64,000 nucleotides of DNA from Thioalkalivibrio sp. AKL19. Lineage in GTDB: Bacteria > Pseudomonadota > Gammaproteobacteria > Ectothiorhodospirales > Ectothiorhodospiraceae. The stretch covers positions 1 to 64,000 of the forward strand of contig NZ_ATUK01000010.1 in the NCBI RefSeq assembly GCF_000420165.1, given 5' to 3'. The notes beneath the pieces are model-generated. The model searched no databases. It had not been told where the DNA came from and was given only the letters and a program-made list of their open reading frames with translations. The translations under genes and the position numbers were made by a program. Each line of letters starts with the position of its first letter. The stretch's first letter is position 1. This document shows, piece after piece, positions 31,444 through 39,692 of the stretch.

Positions 31444-31641
31444 AACTGCCCCGAACGCCAGGAGTCGAGCTCGAGGCGATCACGACCTCACCAACACCCC
31501 TCCGCGTCATCCCGGACACCGCACCACCCCCCCGTCATCCCGGCCGTAGCGCAGCGAAGAGCCGGGATCTCCACCGCTCGAACGCCCCCCCAAGATCAAG
31601 ACCCCCGGCTATGACAACCAGAGGCACCCCAGCCCCCAAGG

Positions 31642-31686
31642 TGACAACGTGCGTCACTTAACATGACCATTTTTGTCACGTGACAC
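31642..31686. promoter_or_regulatory. Palindromic GTGAC/TGTCAC cluster upstream of pilA
   Basis: GTGAC-N7-GTCAC (31642-31658) and the perfect palindrome TGTCACGTGACA (31675-31686) lie 80-125 bp ahead of the sigma54 promoter. GTGTC-type elements at this distance are where PilR-like enhancer proteins bind in other species; that role is inferred. Confidence 0.45.
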
Positions 31687-31765
31687 ACCCGGGAAGCGTG
31701 TGGGCGTGACCCATGCCACAGACCGCACCGCGGCCGAGCGCCGTTTTCACGCATCTCCGCACTCT

Positions 31766-31781
31766 TGGCACGCCCGATGCA
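31766..31781 (+). promoter_or_regulatory. Sigma54 promoter of pilA
   Basis: TGGCAC-N5-ATGCA matches the -24/-12 consensus (TGGCAC-N5-TTGCA) at all but one base, with the invariant GG and GC at correct spacing. RpoN plus PilR control of major pilin genes is well known in Pseudomonas. Confidence 0.8.
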
Positions 31782-31853
31782 TCTACTGAGACAGCTACCC
31801 ACGGGGTGGCCGGGCCGAAGGCCCAGCTTTCATCACATCAAGGGAGTACGACC

Positions 31854-32291
31854 ATGCAGAAGAAATCCGTCCAACAGGGCTTTACGCTTATCGAACTGAT
31901 GATCGTGGTGGCGATTATCGGGATTTTGGCGGCGATTGCTTTGCCGGCTTATAATACCTATACGGTTCGTGCAGCCGCATCGGAAATCGTCACGGCGGCA
32001 GGCGCTGCTCGCACTTGTGTGCAGGAAATTAACCAAGGCGCACGGGATCCGGCCACGGCGAACTACGCCAGCTGTGGCAATGTAGATGAAGACTACGATG
32101 CTGATGCAGATGCGGGTATTAGTGTTTCGGATACCGGAGTCATCACTGCCACCGGCGACGCACGCGGCGAATTCATTACCGTTACACTCACACCTGCCCC
32201 GCTGGCCAATGCTGGGAACATTACCAGTTGGACTTGCACGGGTACTCCGGAAGAGTTCATGCCTGGCTCGTGCCGCGCCAACGCAGATTAG
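31854..32291 (+). CDS. pilA: Type IV major pilin, PilA-like
   Basis: The 145-residue prepilin has a short leader MQKKSVQQG and the cleavage/methylation site [21 protein letters not shown], with the fifth-position glutamate intact. The C-terminal pair of cysteines (in SWTCTG and GSC) can close the D-loop found in major pilins. Codon use is less GC-rich than in neighbouring genes, as is common in exposed pilins. No other pil genes are nearby. The start is set by an AGGGAG site and by the leader length. Confidence 0.92.
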   Translation: MQKKSVQQGFTLIELMIVVAIIGILAAIALPAYNTYTVRAAASEIVTAAGAARTCVQEINQGARDPATANYASCGNVDEDYDADADAGISVSDTGVITATGDARGEFITVTLTPAPLANAGNITSWTCTGTPEEFMPGSCRANAD

Positions 32292-32335
32292 TAAGATAAA
32301 CTAGCAAAAAGGGGACAGATTTTTTCCCCTTCCCG

Positions 32336-32364
32336 AACCCCGGCCTCGTGCCGGGGTTTTTTGT
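32336..32364 (+). terminator. Rho-independent terminator after pilA
   Basis: ACCCCGGC and GCCGGGGT pair around CTCGT and are followed by a T6 run. Confidence 0.85.
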
Positions 32365-32382
32365 TGTCATCCTCAGAATCCT

Positions 32383-32440
32383 CTGGGACACCCACTTTGT
32401 TTATCCTCTCGGACACCCACTTTGTTCACATAAGCCGGAT
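32383..32440. repeat. GGACACCCACTTTG repeat units (left cluster)
   Basis: Two direct copies, CTGGGACACCCACTTTGTT (32383-) and CGGACACCCACTTTGTT followed by CACATAAGCCGGAT (to 32440). The same unit recurs on both sides of the Y1 transposase gene. Confidence 0.75.
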
Positions 32441-32635
32441 TCGCCGAAGCCGCCTGGCTCAGACTCCGCTTCTACATGCCGCGCTCCCCCCACTCCCCAA
32501 ATCGACCAGGATCCACCAGGGTCGCCGCCGTGGCGTGTCCAGGACTGACCGCCAGGTGACACGAATTCCGTTCCCTTCCGAGTGGATCCGGCTCTCCCGA
32601 TTGCGCGCAGCCATTTGTGTGCATACAATAAGTCA

Positions 32636-32914
32636 ATGGAGATCGAGTTTGACGCAGACAAGGACGCTGCCAACCTCGCGAAACACGGGGTCTCACTTGG
32701 CGAGGCCCTGAGCCTCGAATGGGATACGCTCCTGGCCATGGAAGACCGTCGGAAGAGCTACGCCGAGTGCCGAATGCTCGGATATGCATTGATGGGCAAC
32801 CGCTTGTATTGCGTCGTGTTCACCGATCGGGCATCCGTGCGCCGGATCATCAGCCTTCGCAAGGCCAATAACCGGGAAATTGTGCGCTATGTCGAAATCA
32901 CTAACGCTACGTAG
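32636..32914 (+). CDS. brnT: BrnT-family ribonuclease toxin
   Basis: The 92-residue protein matches BrnT (DUF497): start MEIEFDADKDAANLAKHGVS, central LAMEDRRKSYAECRMLG and RLYCVVFTDR, and the end RIISLRKANNREIVRY. BrnT toxins have a RelE-like fold and cut RNA. The gene overlaps brnA by about 26-35 bp, the usual toxin-first order of this system, and lies in an accessory stretch beside transposase repeats. Confidence 0.88.
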   Translation: MEIEFDADKDAANLAKHGVSLGEALSLEWDTLLAMEDRRKSYAECRMLGYALMGNRLYCVVFTDRASVRRIISLRKANNREIVRYVEITNAT

Positions 32915-33194
32915 CGGTCGGCGCGTCGTCTTGAACGACGCCGACGAAGAATCAGCGATTCAGGCCGGGATCGATGCGGACCCCGACGCGCCGGAACCTT
33001 CCGATGCCGAGACCAAAGACCTGCGGCGCCTGGGCCGCCCACCGCTGGCGGTGACCAAGGAGCGCATCACGATTCGGCTGTCCCCAGAGGTCGTGGAGGC
33101 ATTTCGGGAAACTGGAAAGGGCTGGCAAACGCGCATGGATGCGGCTTTGAAAGACTGGCTGAAGGACCACACCCCGAGCTCCAATAGTCGATAA
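32889..33194 (+). CDS. brnA: BrnA-family antitoxin
   Basis: The 101-residue protein matches BrnA (DUF4415): SGRRVVLNDADEESAIQAGI, a GRPPL turn, then a ribbon-helix-helix segment ITIRLSPEVVEAFRETGKGW followed by QTRMDAALKDWL. BrnA binds BrnT and represses the operon. ATG 32889 is chosen; a GTG at 32880 is also in frame. The frame overlaps the end of brnT, so the two are probably coupled. Confidence 0.88.
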   Translation: MSKSLTLRSGRRVVLNDADEESAIQAGIDADPDAPEPSDAETKDLRRLGRPPLAVTKERITIRLSPEVVEAFRETGKGWQTRMDAALKDWLKDHTPSSNSR

Positions 33195-33221
33195 GCAGCG
33201 CTTACGGACCATCCTCAGTAT

Positions 33222-33330
33222 GTTCTCTGGGACACCCACCTTATTGACATAAGCCGGATTGGAACTGTTCTCTGGGACACCCACCTTGTTGACATAAGCC
33301 GGATTGGAGCCTTCCGGGACACCCACTTTC
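33222..33330. repeat. GGGACACCCACYTT repeat units (upstream of Y1 transposase)
   Basis: Three direct copies begin near 33222, 33268 and 33313. The first two share CTCTGGGACACCCACCTT and TTGACATAAGCCGGATTGGA almost exactly, with a period of 45 bp. Confidence 0.8.
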
Positions 33331-33476
33331 CTCGCGCTACAGGGCGCTGTTGTATACGTAACCCGGAACGCCGTGCCACGAAGACCTGGAAAACTTCAAC
33401 ACAATCACTATGCTATCTACAGGAGCGTAATGGACCTTACGCTGCTGCAAGACCTACTCCACGGAAGGAGCCGATC

Positions 33477-34628
33477 ATGACCCAGCCCCGCTCGACCCTC
33501 GTCTCTCTCGATGACACGCCCTGGTATCACGTCGTTTCCCGCTGCGTCCGCCGCGCGTTTCTGTGCGGACACGATGCCCACTCCGGGCGATCCTTTGAGC
33601 ATCGCCGCGGCTGGATCGCCGACCGCCTAAAACAGCTAGCGTCCGTGTTCGCCGTCGATATCGCGGCCTATGCGGTCATGAGCAACCACTTCCACATGGT
33701 CGTGCGGGTGGACGAGGCGCGCCTCGAGCGCCTGGAACGCGACGAGGTCCTGCGTCGCTGGACGCAACTCTTCTCGGGCCCGGTGATGGTGCAGCGTTAT
33801 TTGGCGGATCCGCAGAGACTCGGCGCGGCCGAGATGAAGATCGTGGATGCCTGGGTGGAGACGTACCGGTCCCGACTCGCGGACCTGTCGTGGTTCATGC
33901 GTGTGCTGAACGAGTCGATCGCGCGGCAGGCGAACGCCGAGGACGGCGTGACGGGACGCTTCTGGGAGGGTCGCTTCAAGAGCCAGGCGCTACTCGACGA
34001 CCAGGCCGTGCTGACGGCGATGGCGTACGTTGACTTGAATCCGATCCGCGCCGGGATCGCGAAGACACCCGAGCGCTCGGATTACACATCGATTGCCGAA
34101 AGGACCGCCCTCTTTCGGGCGCCGCACGTGAACGAGGAGCCGACGCCATCCAGGTCCTCGAGAACCAAGGTGAGAGAATCCACGAGACGGGCAAAGACGA
34201 CGGCTTCCGAAGCGTCCAGCTTGCCCGTGGCTCCTCGGCGCACCGCTCCACAGGCTGCGGAATCCCTGAACCCCGAGTGGGCCCTGGAAGGGCTCACAAG
34301 CGCTCCATTGCTACCGTTCGATGCTACCGGCCGGAGCGAACCAGCGATCCCCTTCGGCTTCGAGGACTATCTGGAGCTTGTGGATGCAACCGGCCGCGTG
34401 GTTCGGGAGGACAAGCGTGGCTTTATCGACGGGGAGACCCCTCCGTTGCTGGAGCGCCTGGGCATCGACCCCGACCAGTTCATCCGCACGTCCAGCCACA
34501 TGCTGCGACAGTTTGGCAGCGTGATCGGAACACCCGCTCGCATCACCGCCCGACGCGACGCGCGCCAGACCCGCTACTTGCGGGGGATCGCCGCGGCCCG
34601 AAAGCTCTTCCCTCATCGCGCGGCCTGA
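33477..34628 (+). CDS. Y1 (HUH) transposase-like protein of the RAYT-related group
   Basis: The 383-residue protein begins TPWYHVVSRCVRRAFLCG and carries the HUH motif in AVMSNHFHMVVRVD, followed by SWFMRVLNESIARQANAED, GRFWEGRFKSQALL and AYVDLNPIRAGIA, the standard order of the large Y1_Tnp proteins. The C-terminal third (about 215-383) is family-specific and of unknown role. A GGAAGGAG site precedes ATG 33477. Clusters of the GGACACCCAC repeat lie on both sides, as expected for a single-strand transposase that acts on short palindrome-adjacent repeats. Confidence 0.82.
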   Translation: MTQPRSTLVSLDDTPWYHVVSRCVRRAFLCGHDAHSGRSFEHRRGWIADRLKQLASVFAVDIAAYAVMSNHFHMVVRVDEARLERLERDEVLRRWTQLFSGPVMVQRYLADPQRLGAAEMKIVDAWVETYRSRLADLSWFMRVLNESIARQANAEDGVTGRFWEGRFKSQALLDDQAVLTAMAYVDLNPIRAGIAKTPERSDYTSIAERTALFRAPHVNEEPTPSRSSRTKVRESTRRAKTTASEASSLPVAPRRTAPQAAESLNPEWALEGLTSAPLLPFDATGRSEPAIPFGFEDYLELVDATGRVVREDKRGFIDGETPPLLERLGIDPDQFIRTSSHMLRQFGSVIGTPARITARRDARQTRYLRGIAAARKLFPHRAA

Positions 34629-35276
34629 CGCCGCCGGAAACGGTACACCTGTCAGCGCAAGAAGGTGCCAGCGACCCACGGATACCATTCCGGCGAAGAC
34701 CTGCGGCGAGCGCAGGCCAGAACCGGCTCTCGAAGGCGCCGCCGCGTATGGCCGTGCCGTGACGCCCCGGGCGAGTACGTTCGCAGTGGACGAGCCAAGT
34801 GCGGACGGGGCAGTCCGAAACAAGAAAGGGCCGCCCCGGATTCCCTTCCTGGACGACCCTTTTGGGGCTTCCCTGCCCCGACGCACAAGCTAACAGAACC
34901 CGCCTGAATTTCCAGTCACACGGCCACACAATTCATGAACGGTCGTTTTCGCACTATGAACGGTCGTCTTGGATGGAATATTTTCTGACCCAGCAGGAAG
35001 AAGAGCCGCGCCGTTTTGGGTGCGCGCCTGATCATCGAGAAACCTCGAACTCCGGGACACCCACTTTCCGCACTCCCCCGCTCTCTCAGGGACACCCACT
35101 TTGAATGCCGCCCACTTTGAACGCCATTCTCGACCATAGGCGGCAGTACTGCCCAAGGCCTCGAATAGCCACCGACTCTGGCAAGGGCTTCGCGGCCGAT
35201 CCCACATGGGCGGCGGGTCGTTGCGGAGGCCGGGCGCAAGGGCTCGGCTCCCTGACCGCGGCGAGCCCTCCGCTTG
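34629..35276. other. Gene-free stretch after the Y1 transposase
   Basis: No frame over these 648 bp looks like a known protein and the longer frames are antisense shadows. A direct repeat ATGAACGGTCGT occurs at 34935 and 34956, and the GGACACCCACTTT cluster lies near the right end. Confidence 0.5.
35051..35103. repeat. GGGACACCCACTTT repeat units (right cluster)
   Basis: Two copies (CCGGGACACCCACTTTC at 35052 and CAGGGACACCCACTTTG at 35087), with a partial third CCGCCCACTTTGAA just after. Confidence 0.7.
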
Positions 35277-37886
35277 TCAGCCCCGGAACAGCTGATCGGC
35301 GGGGGCCGGGCGGCCCAGCAGGAAACCCTGGCCGATGGCACAGCCTTCGCGCAGCAGGAAGGCGCGCTGCGGTTCTTCCTCGACACCCTCGGCGATCAGG
35401 TCCAGTTCCAGGGCCTCGGCCAGCGCGATGATGGCGCGGATGATGGATTCGTTGTGGCGGGAGCGCCCGATATCGCGCACCAGGGACTGGTCGACCTTGA
35501 CCCGGTGCAGCGGCAGGCGGCGCAGGTGCGCCAGGTTGGAGTAGCCAGAGCCGAAGTCATCCATGGCCAGACGCACCCCCAGGCCGTCCAGGCGGCGCAG
35601 GATGGCCAGCGCCCGCTCCGGGTCCTCCATGATCATGGTCTCGGTCAGTTCGACCTCCAGGCGCCCGGGCGCGATGCCGTGGCGTTCCAGGCTCTCGCGC
35701 ACCGTCACCACCAGCTGCTCGTCGTGCAGCTCGCGGGCCGAGAGATTCACGGCGATCATCGGAACGATCTGGCCCGCCGCATCCCAGGCTGCGAGTTGAC
35801 GACAAGCGGCCTCGAGCACCCAGCGGTCGATCGACACGATCAGCCCGGTCTCCTCCGCCAGGGGGATGAACTCCGCCGGGGACACCATCCCCCGGCGCGA
35901 GTGATTCCAGCGCACCAGGCTTTCGACCCCCACGCACGCGCCACTGGCCAGGTCGAACTGCGGCTGGAAGTGGAGGACGAACTCATTGTTGGCGATGGCC
36001 TGGCGCAGGTCGTTCTCGAGGAACAGCCGATGTTCGGTAAGCGTGCCCATCTCCGGCGCGTAGGCACACCAGTTGTCGCCACCCTGCTTGCGGGCCTCCT
36101 GCATGGCCAGTTCGGCCGCGGTCAGCAGCTCGTCACGGGTCTGGCCATCCCCCGGGAAACGCGCCAAACCGGCGCTTACCGTAAGCACCAGTGTCCGCCC
36201 CGCCGTATGGAAAGGCGCGCGCAGGCTGTCCAGAAGCCGCTGCATGAAGGTATCGGCACCCTGGTCGCCCGGATCCTCGATGATCAGACAAAACTCGTCG
36301 GCGCCGATCCGGGCGATAGTGTCCTGCGGCGAGAGGGTCTGGCCCAGCCGTTGCGCGATGCCCTGCAGCACGGCATCCCCGGCGGCCGTGCCCAGGGTTT
36401 CGTTCACGTTGCGGAAGCGATCGAGATCCATCAGCACGACCCAGCGTGCCTCGCCATCCGCCATCGCACGTTCCACTGCATGCCCCAGGCGATCCTGCAG
36501 CAGGGCTCGGTTGGGCAGCCCTGTCCGGGCATCGAAGTGGGAGATCCTGCGCAGTTTCTCTTTCTGCTCGACGCTGTCCGTCAGATCCGTCCAGCTACCG
36601 ACGATCTCCTGCTCGCCCCCCCGGCCGCTGCGGCCCGGGACCAGCCGCATCTCGTCGCGCACGTGGCGCAGCTTGCCCCAGCCGTCGAACAGGCGGAACT
36701 CGCGCACGATCTCGCCGTCTTTCAGCAGGCGCTGATTCTCGTGCAGCGCACCGGCCCGATCCTCGGGATGCAGTTGCTGCTCCCACCAGCCGGGGCGCAT
36801 GGCGGCGACGGGATCGATCCCGAACAGACGCTCGAGGTTGGGGCTCACCCACTGGGGACGGAAATCCGCGGCGGAGAGCTGATAAATGACCGTGGGCCCG
36901 CTGTCGAGCACGTGTTCCAGCCGCTGGTTGGCTGCCCCCAACTCCCGCGTACGGAGGTGCACCTGCCAGCGCAACGCCAGGCCCGTCACCGCCAGCAGCA
37001 GGACCAGCGCCAGTGCGGCGAGCAGCGTCCAGAGCGCCCACCCGGGCAACCCGGGCGCGTCCTCCGCGAGCAGGGTGGCCGCAAGGGCCTCCTGGTAGGG
37101 TGAGTCCGCCAGTGGCTTCCATTGTTCGAGATAGGCGTCGATGACCGCCAGACGCTCCCCATGCGCCCCCGGCGTTGCCGCGTAGTGCAGCCCCACCAGG
37201 CCAAGGGTGATCGGGGTCTCGACCAGCCCGTAGGCCCGCGCATGCTGACGCCCGTAGAAATTGTTGCTGACGGCCGCCGACGCCTCGCCTTCCCGTACCG
37301 CCCCGAGTACCGCGGGCATACTGCTGTAGGTCCGTATTTCGTATTCCAGCCCGGGGTTGCCGATCTGTTGCTGACGCAGATGGCTTTCCTGCACGGAGCC
37401 CTCCAGCACCGCGATCCGCCGCGCGCCGAGCGCCTCCAGGCTGCTGAAGCCGGACTGCGGGGACGCATACACCTGGCTCCAGCCCTGCACCACCGGGACC
37501 TGATGAAAATCGAGGAATTCCTCGCGCACCTCGGTCAGGGCCACGTCGGGCATCAGATCCAGCCGGCCCTCGCGCAGATCCAACAGGCACTGGGCCCATT
37601 CGCACGGGACGTACTCGATCTCCCAGTGCTCGCGCCGCGCGATGGAATTCAGCAGGCGCACGAACAGACCACCGGCCTCCCCCTGTTCGTCCACGCTGAC
37701 CTTCGGCGCGTTGTCGTACACGCCTACGCGCAGCTCCGTCTCGGCGGCCGCGGCGGGCGTGGTCCAGGCCAGCAGCAACCCGAAGAGGAGCACGAGAGCC
37801 GAGGCCGGGCCCGCACACAGGCTCCGTGCAGGGCTCGACCGGGAGTTCCTTTCTCTGGGCGACTGGGGTCCTTCCGCTGGGCGCAC
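35277..37886 (-). CDS. Membrane cyclic-di-GMP phosphodiesterase with solute-binding sensor (SBP-PAS-GGDEF-EAL)
   Basis: This protein of about 869 residues has a signal/anchor (FGLLLAWTTPAAAA), a periplasmic family 3 solute-binding domain (about 50-290), a membrane helix (near 305-327), PAS, a GGDEF domain and a C-terminal EAL domain. The GGDEF motif is changed to GADEF, so cyclase activity is doubtful. The EAL side keeps ESLVRW, NLSARE, MDDFGSGYSNL, KVDQSL and AEGVE, so c-di-GMP hydrolysis is likely, controlled by a small periplasmic ligand. The start is uncertain: GTG 37886 has a weak GAGAG site; the frame is open to 38177 and ATG 37940 is another choice. Confidence 0.82.
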   Translation of the reverse strand: MRPAEGPQSPRERNSRSSPARSLCAGPASALVLLFGLLLAWTTPAAAAETELRVGVYDNAPKVSVDEQGEAGGLFVRLLNSIARREHWEIEYVPCEWAQCLLDLREGRLDLMPDVALTEVREEFLDFHQVPVVQGWSQVYASPQSGFSSLEALGARRIAVLEGSVQESHLRQQQIGNPGLEYEIRTYSSMPAVLGAVREGEASAAVSNNFYGRQHARAYGLVETPITLGLVGLHYAATPGAHGERLAVIDAYLEQWKPLADSPYQEALAATLLAEDAPGLPGWALWTLLAALALVLLLAVTGLALRWQVHLRTRELGAANQRLEHVLDSGPTVIYQLSAADFRPQWVSPNLERLFGIDPVAAMRPGWWEQQLHPEDRAGALHENQRLLKDGEIVREFRLFDGWGKLRHVRDEMRLVPGRSGRGGEQEIVGSWTDLTDSVEQKEKLRRISHFDARTGLPNRALLQDRLGHAVERAMADGEARWVVLMDLDRFRNVNETLGTAAGDAVLQGIAQRLGQTLSPQDTIARIGADEFCLIIEDPGDQGADTFMQRLLDSLRAPFHTAGRTLVLTVSAGLARFPGDGQTRDELLTAAELAMQEARKQGGDNWCAYAPEMGTLTEHRLFLENDLRQAIANNEFVLHFQPQFDLASGACVGVESLVRWNHSRRGMVSPAEFIPLAEETGLIVSIDRWVLEAACRQLAAWDAAGQIVPMIAVNLSARELHDEQLVVTVRESLERHGIAPGRLEVELTETMIMEDPERALAILRRLDGLGVRLAMDDFGSGYSNLAHLRRLPLHRVKVDQSLVRDIGRSRHNESIIRAIIALAEALELDLIAEGVEEEPQRAFLLREGCAIGQGFLLGRPAPADQLFRG

Positions 37887-38136
37887 CGTGCTCTCTCGAA
37901 TCGACCGACCTCCGCATAGTGCCACGCCCGGCCCGACCATGCGGGGCGAACAACCCATCCAGCGCCGGGCGGGCCCGCACAGGAACGGGACCCGGGTCAC
38001 GGCCGCCACCACCATTGCCCGGCATTCCGCCGTCACATCCCCTCCACCGGCACGCGGAACACAGACAGGCGGCGGAAAGCCACCACCTGCCCGGTGCCGG
38101 GCGAGCCACCACGACCGGTCCTGCAAGACGAGCCCG

Positions 38137-39249
38137 TCATGCGCAAGCGAGGCCGTCGTCGGACAGGACGCGGTCACGCCCCGCCTCCTTGGCGCGGTAC
38201 ATCATGCCGTCCGCACGCACCAGGACATCGTCCAGGGTGTCCTGCGGTTCGAAGGTGGTGACCCCAAAAGACGCCGTAACCGGAACCTCGGCGATGGGCG
38301 CCCGGGCGATCGCCTGCCGGCAGCGCTCCGCCAGCTCCAGCCCCCCTTCGCGTCCGACCTGCGGCGCCACGATCAGGAATTCCTCGCCACCCCATCGAGC
38401 GACCAGATCCGGCTTGCGGACCGACGCCCGGAGGATCGCCGCGACCCCCGCGATCACCGCATCCCCGGTCGCATGACCATGGGTATCGTTCACCGACTTG
38501 AAATGGTCGATGTCCAGGCTGATCACGGAAACCGGAACCCCGTCGTGCCGAACCGAAGCGGCATGCTGCTCGAGCACCGCCTCCGCCGCTCGCCGATTGG
38601 CCAGTCCGGTCAGGGGGTCGGTCCGCGCGGCCTGTTCCAGCGCCTCGCTACGCACCAGCGCGTCCTTAACGGTGTCGCGCATGGAGGTCGCGACACTGGC
38701 CAGCCCCAGCAAGACCGCCAGAAACAGATGGATCCGCAGCAGATAGACGGCCGCCTCGCGCGAGAACTCGCCTTGCTGCAACTCGCCCGCAATACCGGAA
38801 ACCGCGATCAGGGTGGCAACCACGAGGATGGCGAGCCCGGCCCGAAGCCCCCGGCGATGCTCGAGCATCACGAAGGCGGCCAGGATGACAATCCCCACCG
38901 CCCAGTAGTGTCCACCCGCCAGGACCAGCAGGTGCGCGTCCAGCGGGCCACCGGCATGAAAATGCCAGGCCAGACGGCTCAGGATCATGGCCGCCACCAG
39001 ACCCAGCATCCAGGGTTCGAGACGCGACAAGGCCCCGGGAGCGCGCCACACGGCCACGAACAGCGCGGCCAGCACCAGCGCGAACAGGGGATACAGGTAG
39101 GCCAGGAAGGCATCCCCCGGGGTGCGGATCATCCAGCTGAGCAGGAAGATCACGACCCCGGCCGCCAACGCGACGAGATAGACAAACCGCTTGCGCGCCT
39201 GTAGCCGTTGCGCATCCACCTGTGCGCGCCCGGTCATCTCTTCCTGCAT
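38137..39249 (-). CDS. Membrane diguanylate cyclase (GGDEF)
   Basis: The 370-residue protein has about six membrane helices (residues 20-190) and a C-terminal GGDEF domain with the active form GGEEF (RWGGEEFLIV), substrate residues in DIDHFKSVNDTHGH, and an RKPD product-inhibition (I) site just ahead. It should make c-di-GMP at the membrane. GAAGGTG before ATG 39249 supports that start. It lies upstream of the EAL protein on the same strand, so a cyclase and a phosphodiesterase are neighbours. Confidence 0.88.
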   Translation of the reverse strand: MQEEMTGRAQVDAQRLQARKRFVYLVALAAGVVIFLLSWMIRTPGDAFLAYLYPLFALVLAALFVAVWRAPGALSRLEPWMLGLVAAMILSRLAWHFHAGGPLDAHLLVLAGGHYWAVGIVILAAFVMLEHRRGLRAGLAILVVATLIAVSGIAGELQQGEFSREAAVYLLRIHLFLAVLLGLASVATSMRDTVKDALVRSEALEQAARTDPLTGLANRRAAEAVLEQHAASVRHDGVPVSVISLDIDHFKSVNDTHGHATGDAVIAGVAAILRASVRKPDLVARWGGEEFLIVAPQVGREGGLELAERCRQAIARAPIAEVPVTASFGVTTFEPQDTLDDVLVRADGMMYRAKEAGRDRVLSDDGLACA

Positions 39250-39366
39250 GCCACCTTCCCGATTCTGCCACTGCACAAGGGCCCGTCATCGACGCCTGGA
39301 GCAGGTCCTTGAGCAACCCTGCCCGAGCATGCCGAGTTGCCGGCCCGGGAGCAATGGGCGCCAACG

Positions 39367-39394
39367 CAAAAGGCCGCCCAGGGGCGGCCTTTTA
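39367..39394 (-). terminator. Terminator after tRNA-Cys
   Basis: AAAAGGCCGCC and GGCGGCCTTTT form a hairpin that works in both directions; on the minus strand it lies 15 bp after tRNA-Cys. Confidence 0.75.
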
Positions 39395-39408
39395 CAGGTA
39401 CTGCATGA

Positions 39409-39482
39409 TGGAGGCTGGGGTCGGAATCGAACCGGCGTACACGGATTTGCAGTCCGCTGCATAACCACTCTGCCACCCAGCC
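39409..39482 (-). tRNA. tRNA-Cys (anticodon GCA)
   Basis: A 74-nt gene with acceptor stem GGCTGGG/CCCAGCC, anticodon loop CTGCAAA (GCA), T-loop GTTCGATTC and encoded TCCA end. It follows tRNA-Gly on the same strand, the order seen next to pgsA in many gammaproteobacteria. Confidence 0.95.
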
Positions 39483-39538
39483 TGTATCGGGTGAGTTCCG
39501 GCCCGGCAGGACGCCTTGCATCGCCGTGGGCCGAAACA

Positions 39539-39565
39539 GAAAACCCCGGCGGAACCGGGGTTTCA
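39539..39565 (-). terminator. Hairpin between tRNA-Gly and tRNA-Cys
   Basis: AAACCCCGG and CCGGGGTTT pair around CGGAA (39541-39563); on the minus strand TTTTCTGTTT follows. It may be a terminator or a processing signal between the two tRNAs. Confidence 0.55.
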
Positions 39566-39574
39566 GGAATCTGT

Positions 39575-39650
39575 TGGAGCGGGAAACGAGATTCGAACTC
39601 GCGACCCCAACCTTGGCAAGGTTGTGCTCTACCAGCTGAGCTATTCCCGC
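39575..39650 (-). tRNA. tRNA-Gly (anticodon GCC)
   Basis: A 76-nt gene with acceptor stem GCGGGAA/TTCCCGC, anticodon loop TTGCCAA (GCC), T-loop GTTCGAATC and encoded CCA. Confidence 0.95.
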
Positions 39651-39692
39651 TCTTCGTTAACGGCGCGTATTCTACCGCAGATTCGGGTCAGG

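Larger units (their letters stand above)
31330..31853. other. Gene-free region ahead of pilA
   Basis: This 524-bp stretch has no credible gene. It holds REP units (31356-31443), a GTCATCCCGGCC...GAGCCGGGATCT repeat (31529-31572), GTGAC/GTCAC palindromes (31642-31686) and the pilA sigma54 promoter. Confidence 0.7.
32292..32635. other. Spacer between pilA and brnT
   Basis: It holds the pilA terminator, a weaker AAGGGG...CCCCTT hairpin (about 32308-32332) and two GGACACCCAC repeat units (32383-32440). The remainder shows no gene. Confidence 0.6.

Noticed and set aside
32308-32332. AAGGGG...CCCCTT hairpin after pilA as a second terminator
   Set aside because: Its T run lies in the loop and not after the stem; the hairpin at 32336-32364 is a better terminator.
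34311-34886. Open frames on the minus strand downstream of the Y1 transposase
   Set aside because: They overlap the transposase 3' end and show no protein family features.
37887-38177. N-terminal extension of the solute-binding/EAL protein up to 38177
   Set aside because: It has no signal-peptide character, would place about 100 extra residues before the export signal, and approaches the neighbouring cyclase gene.
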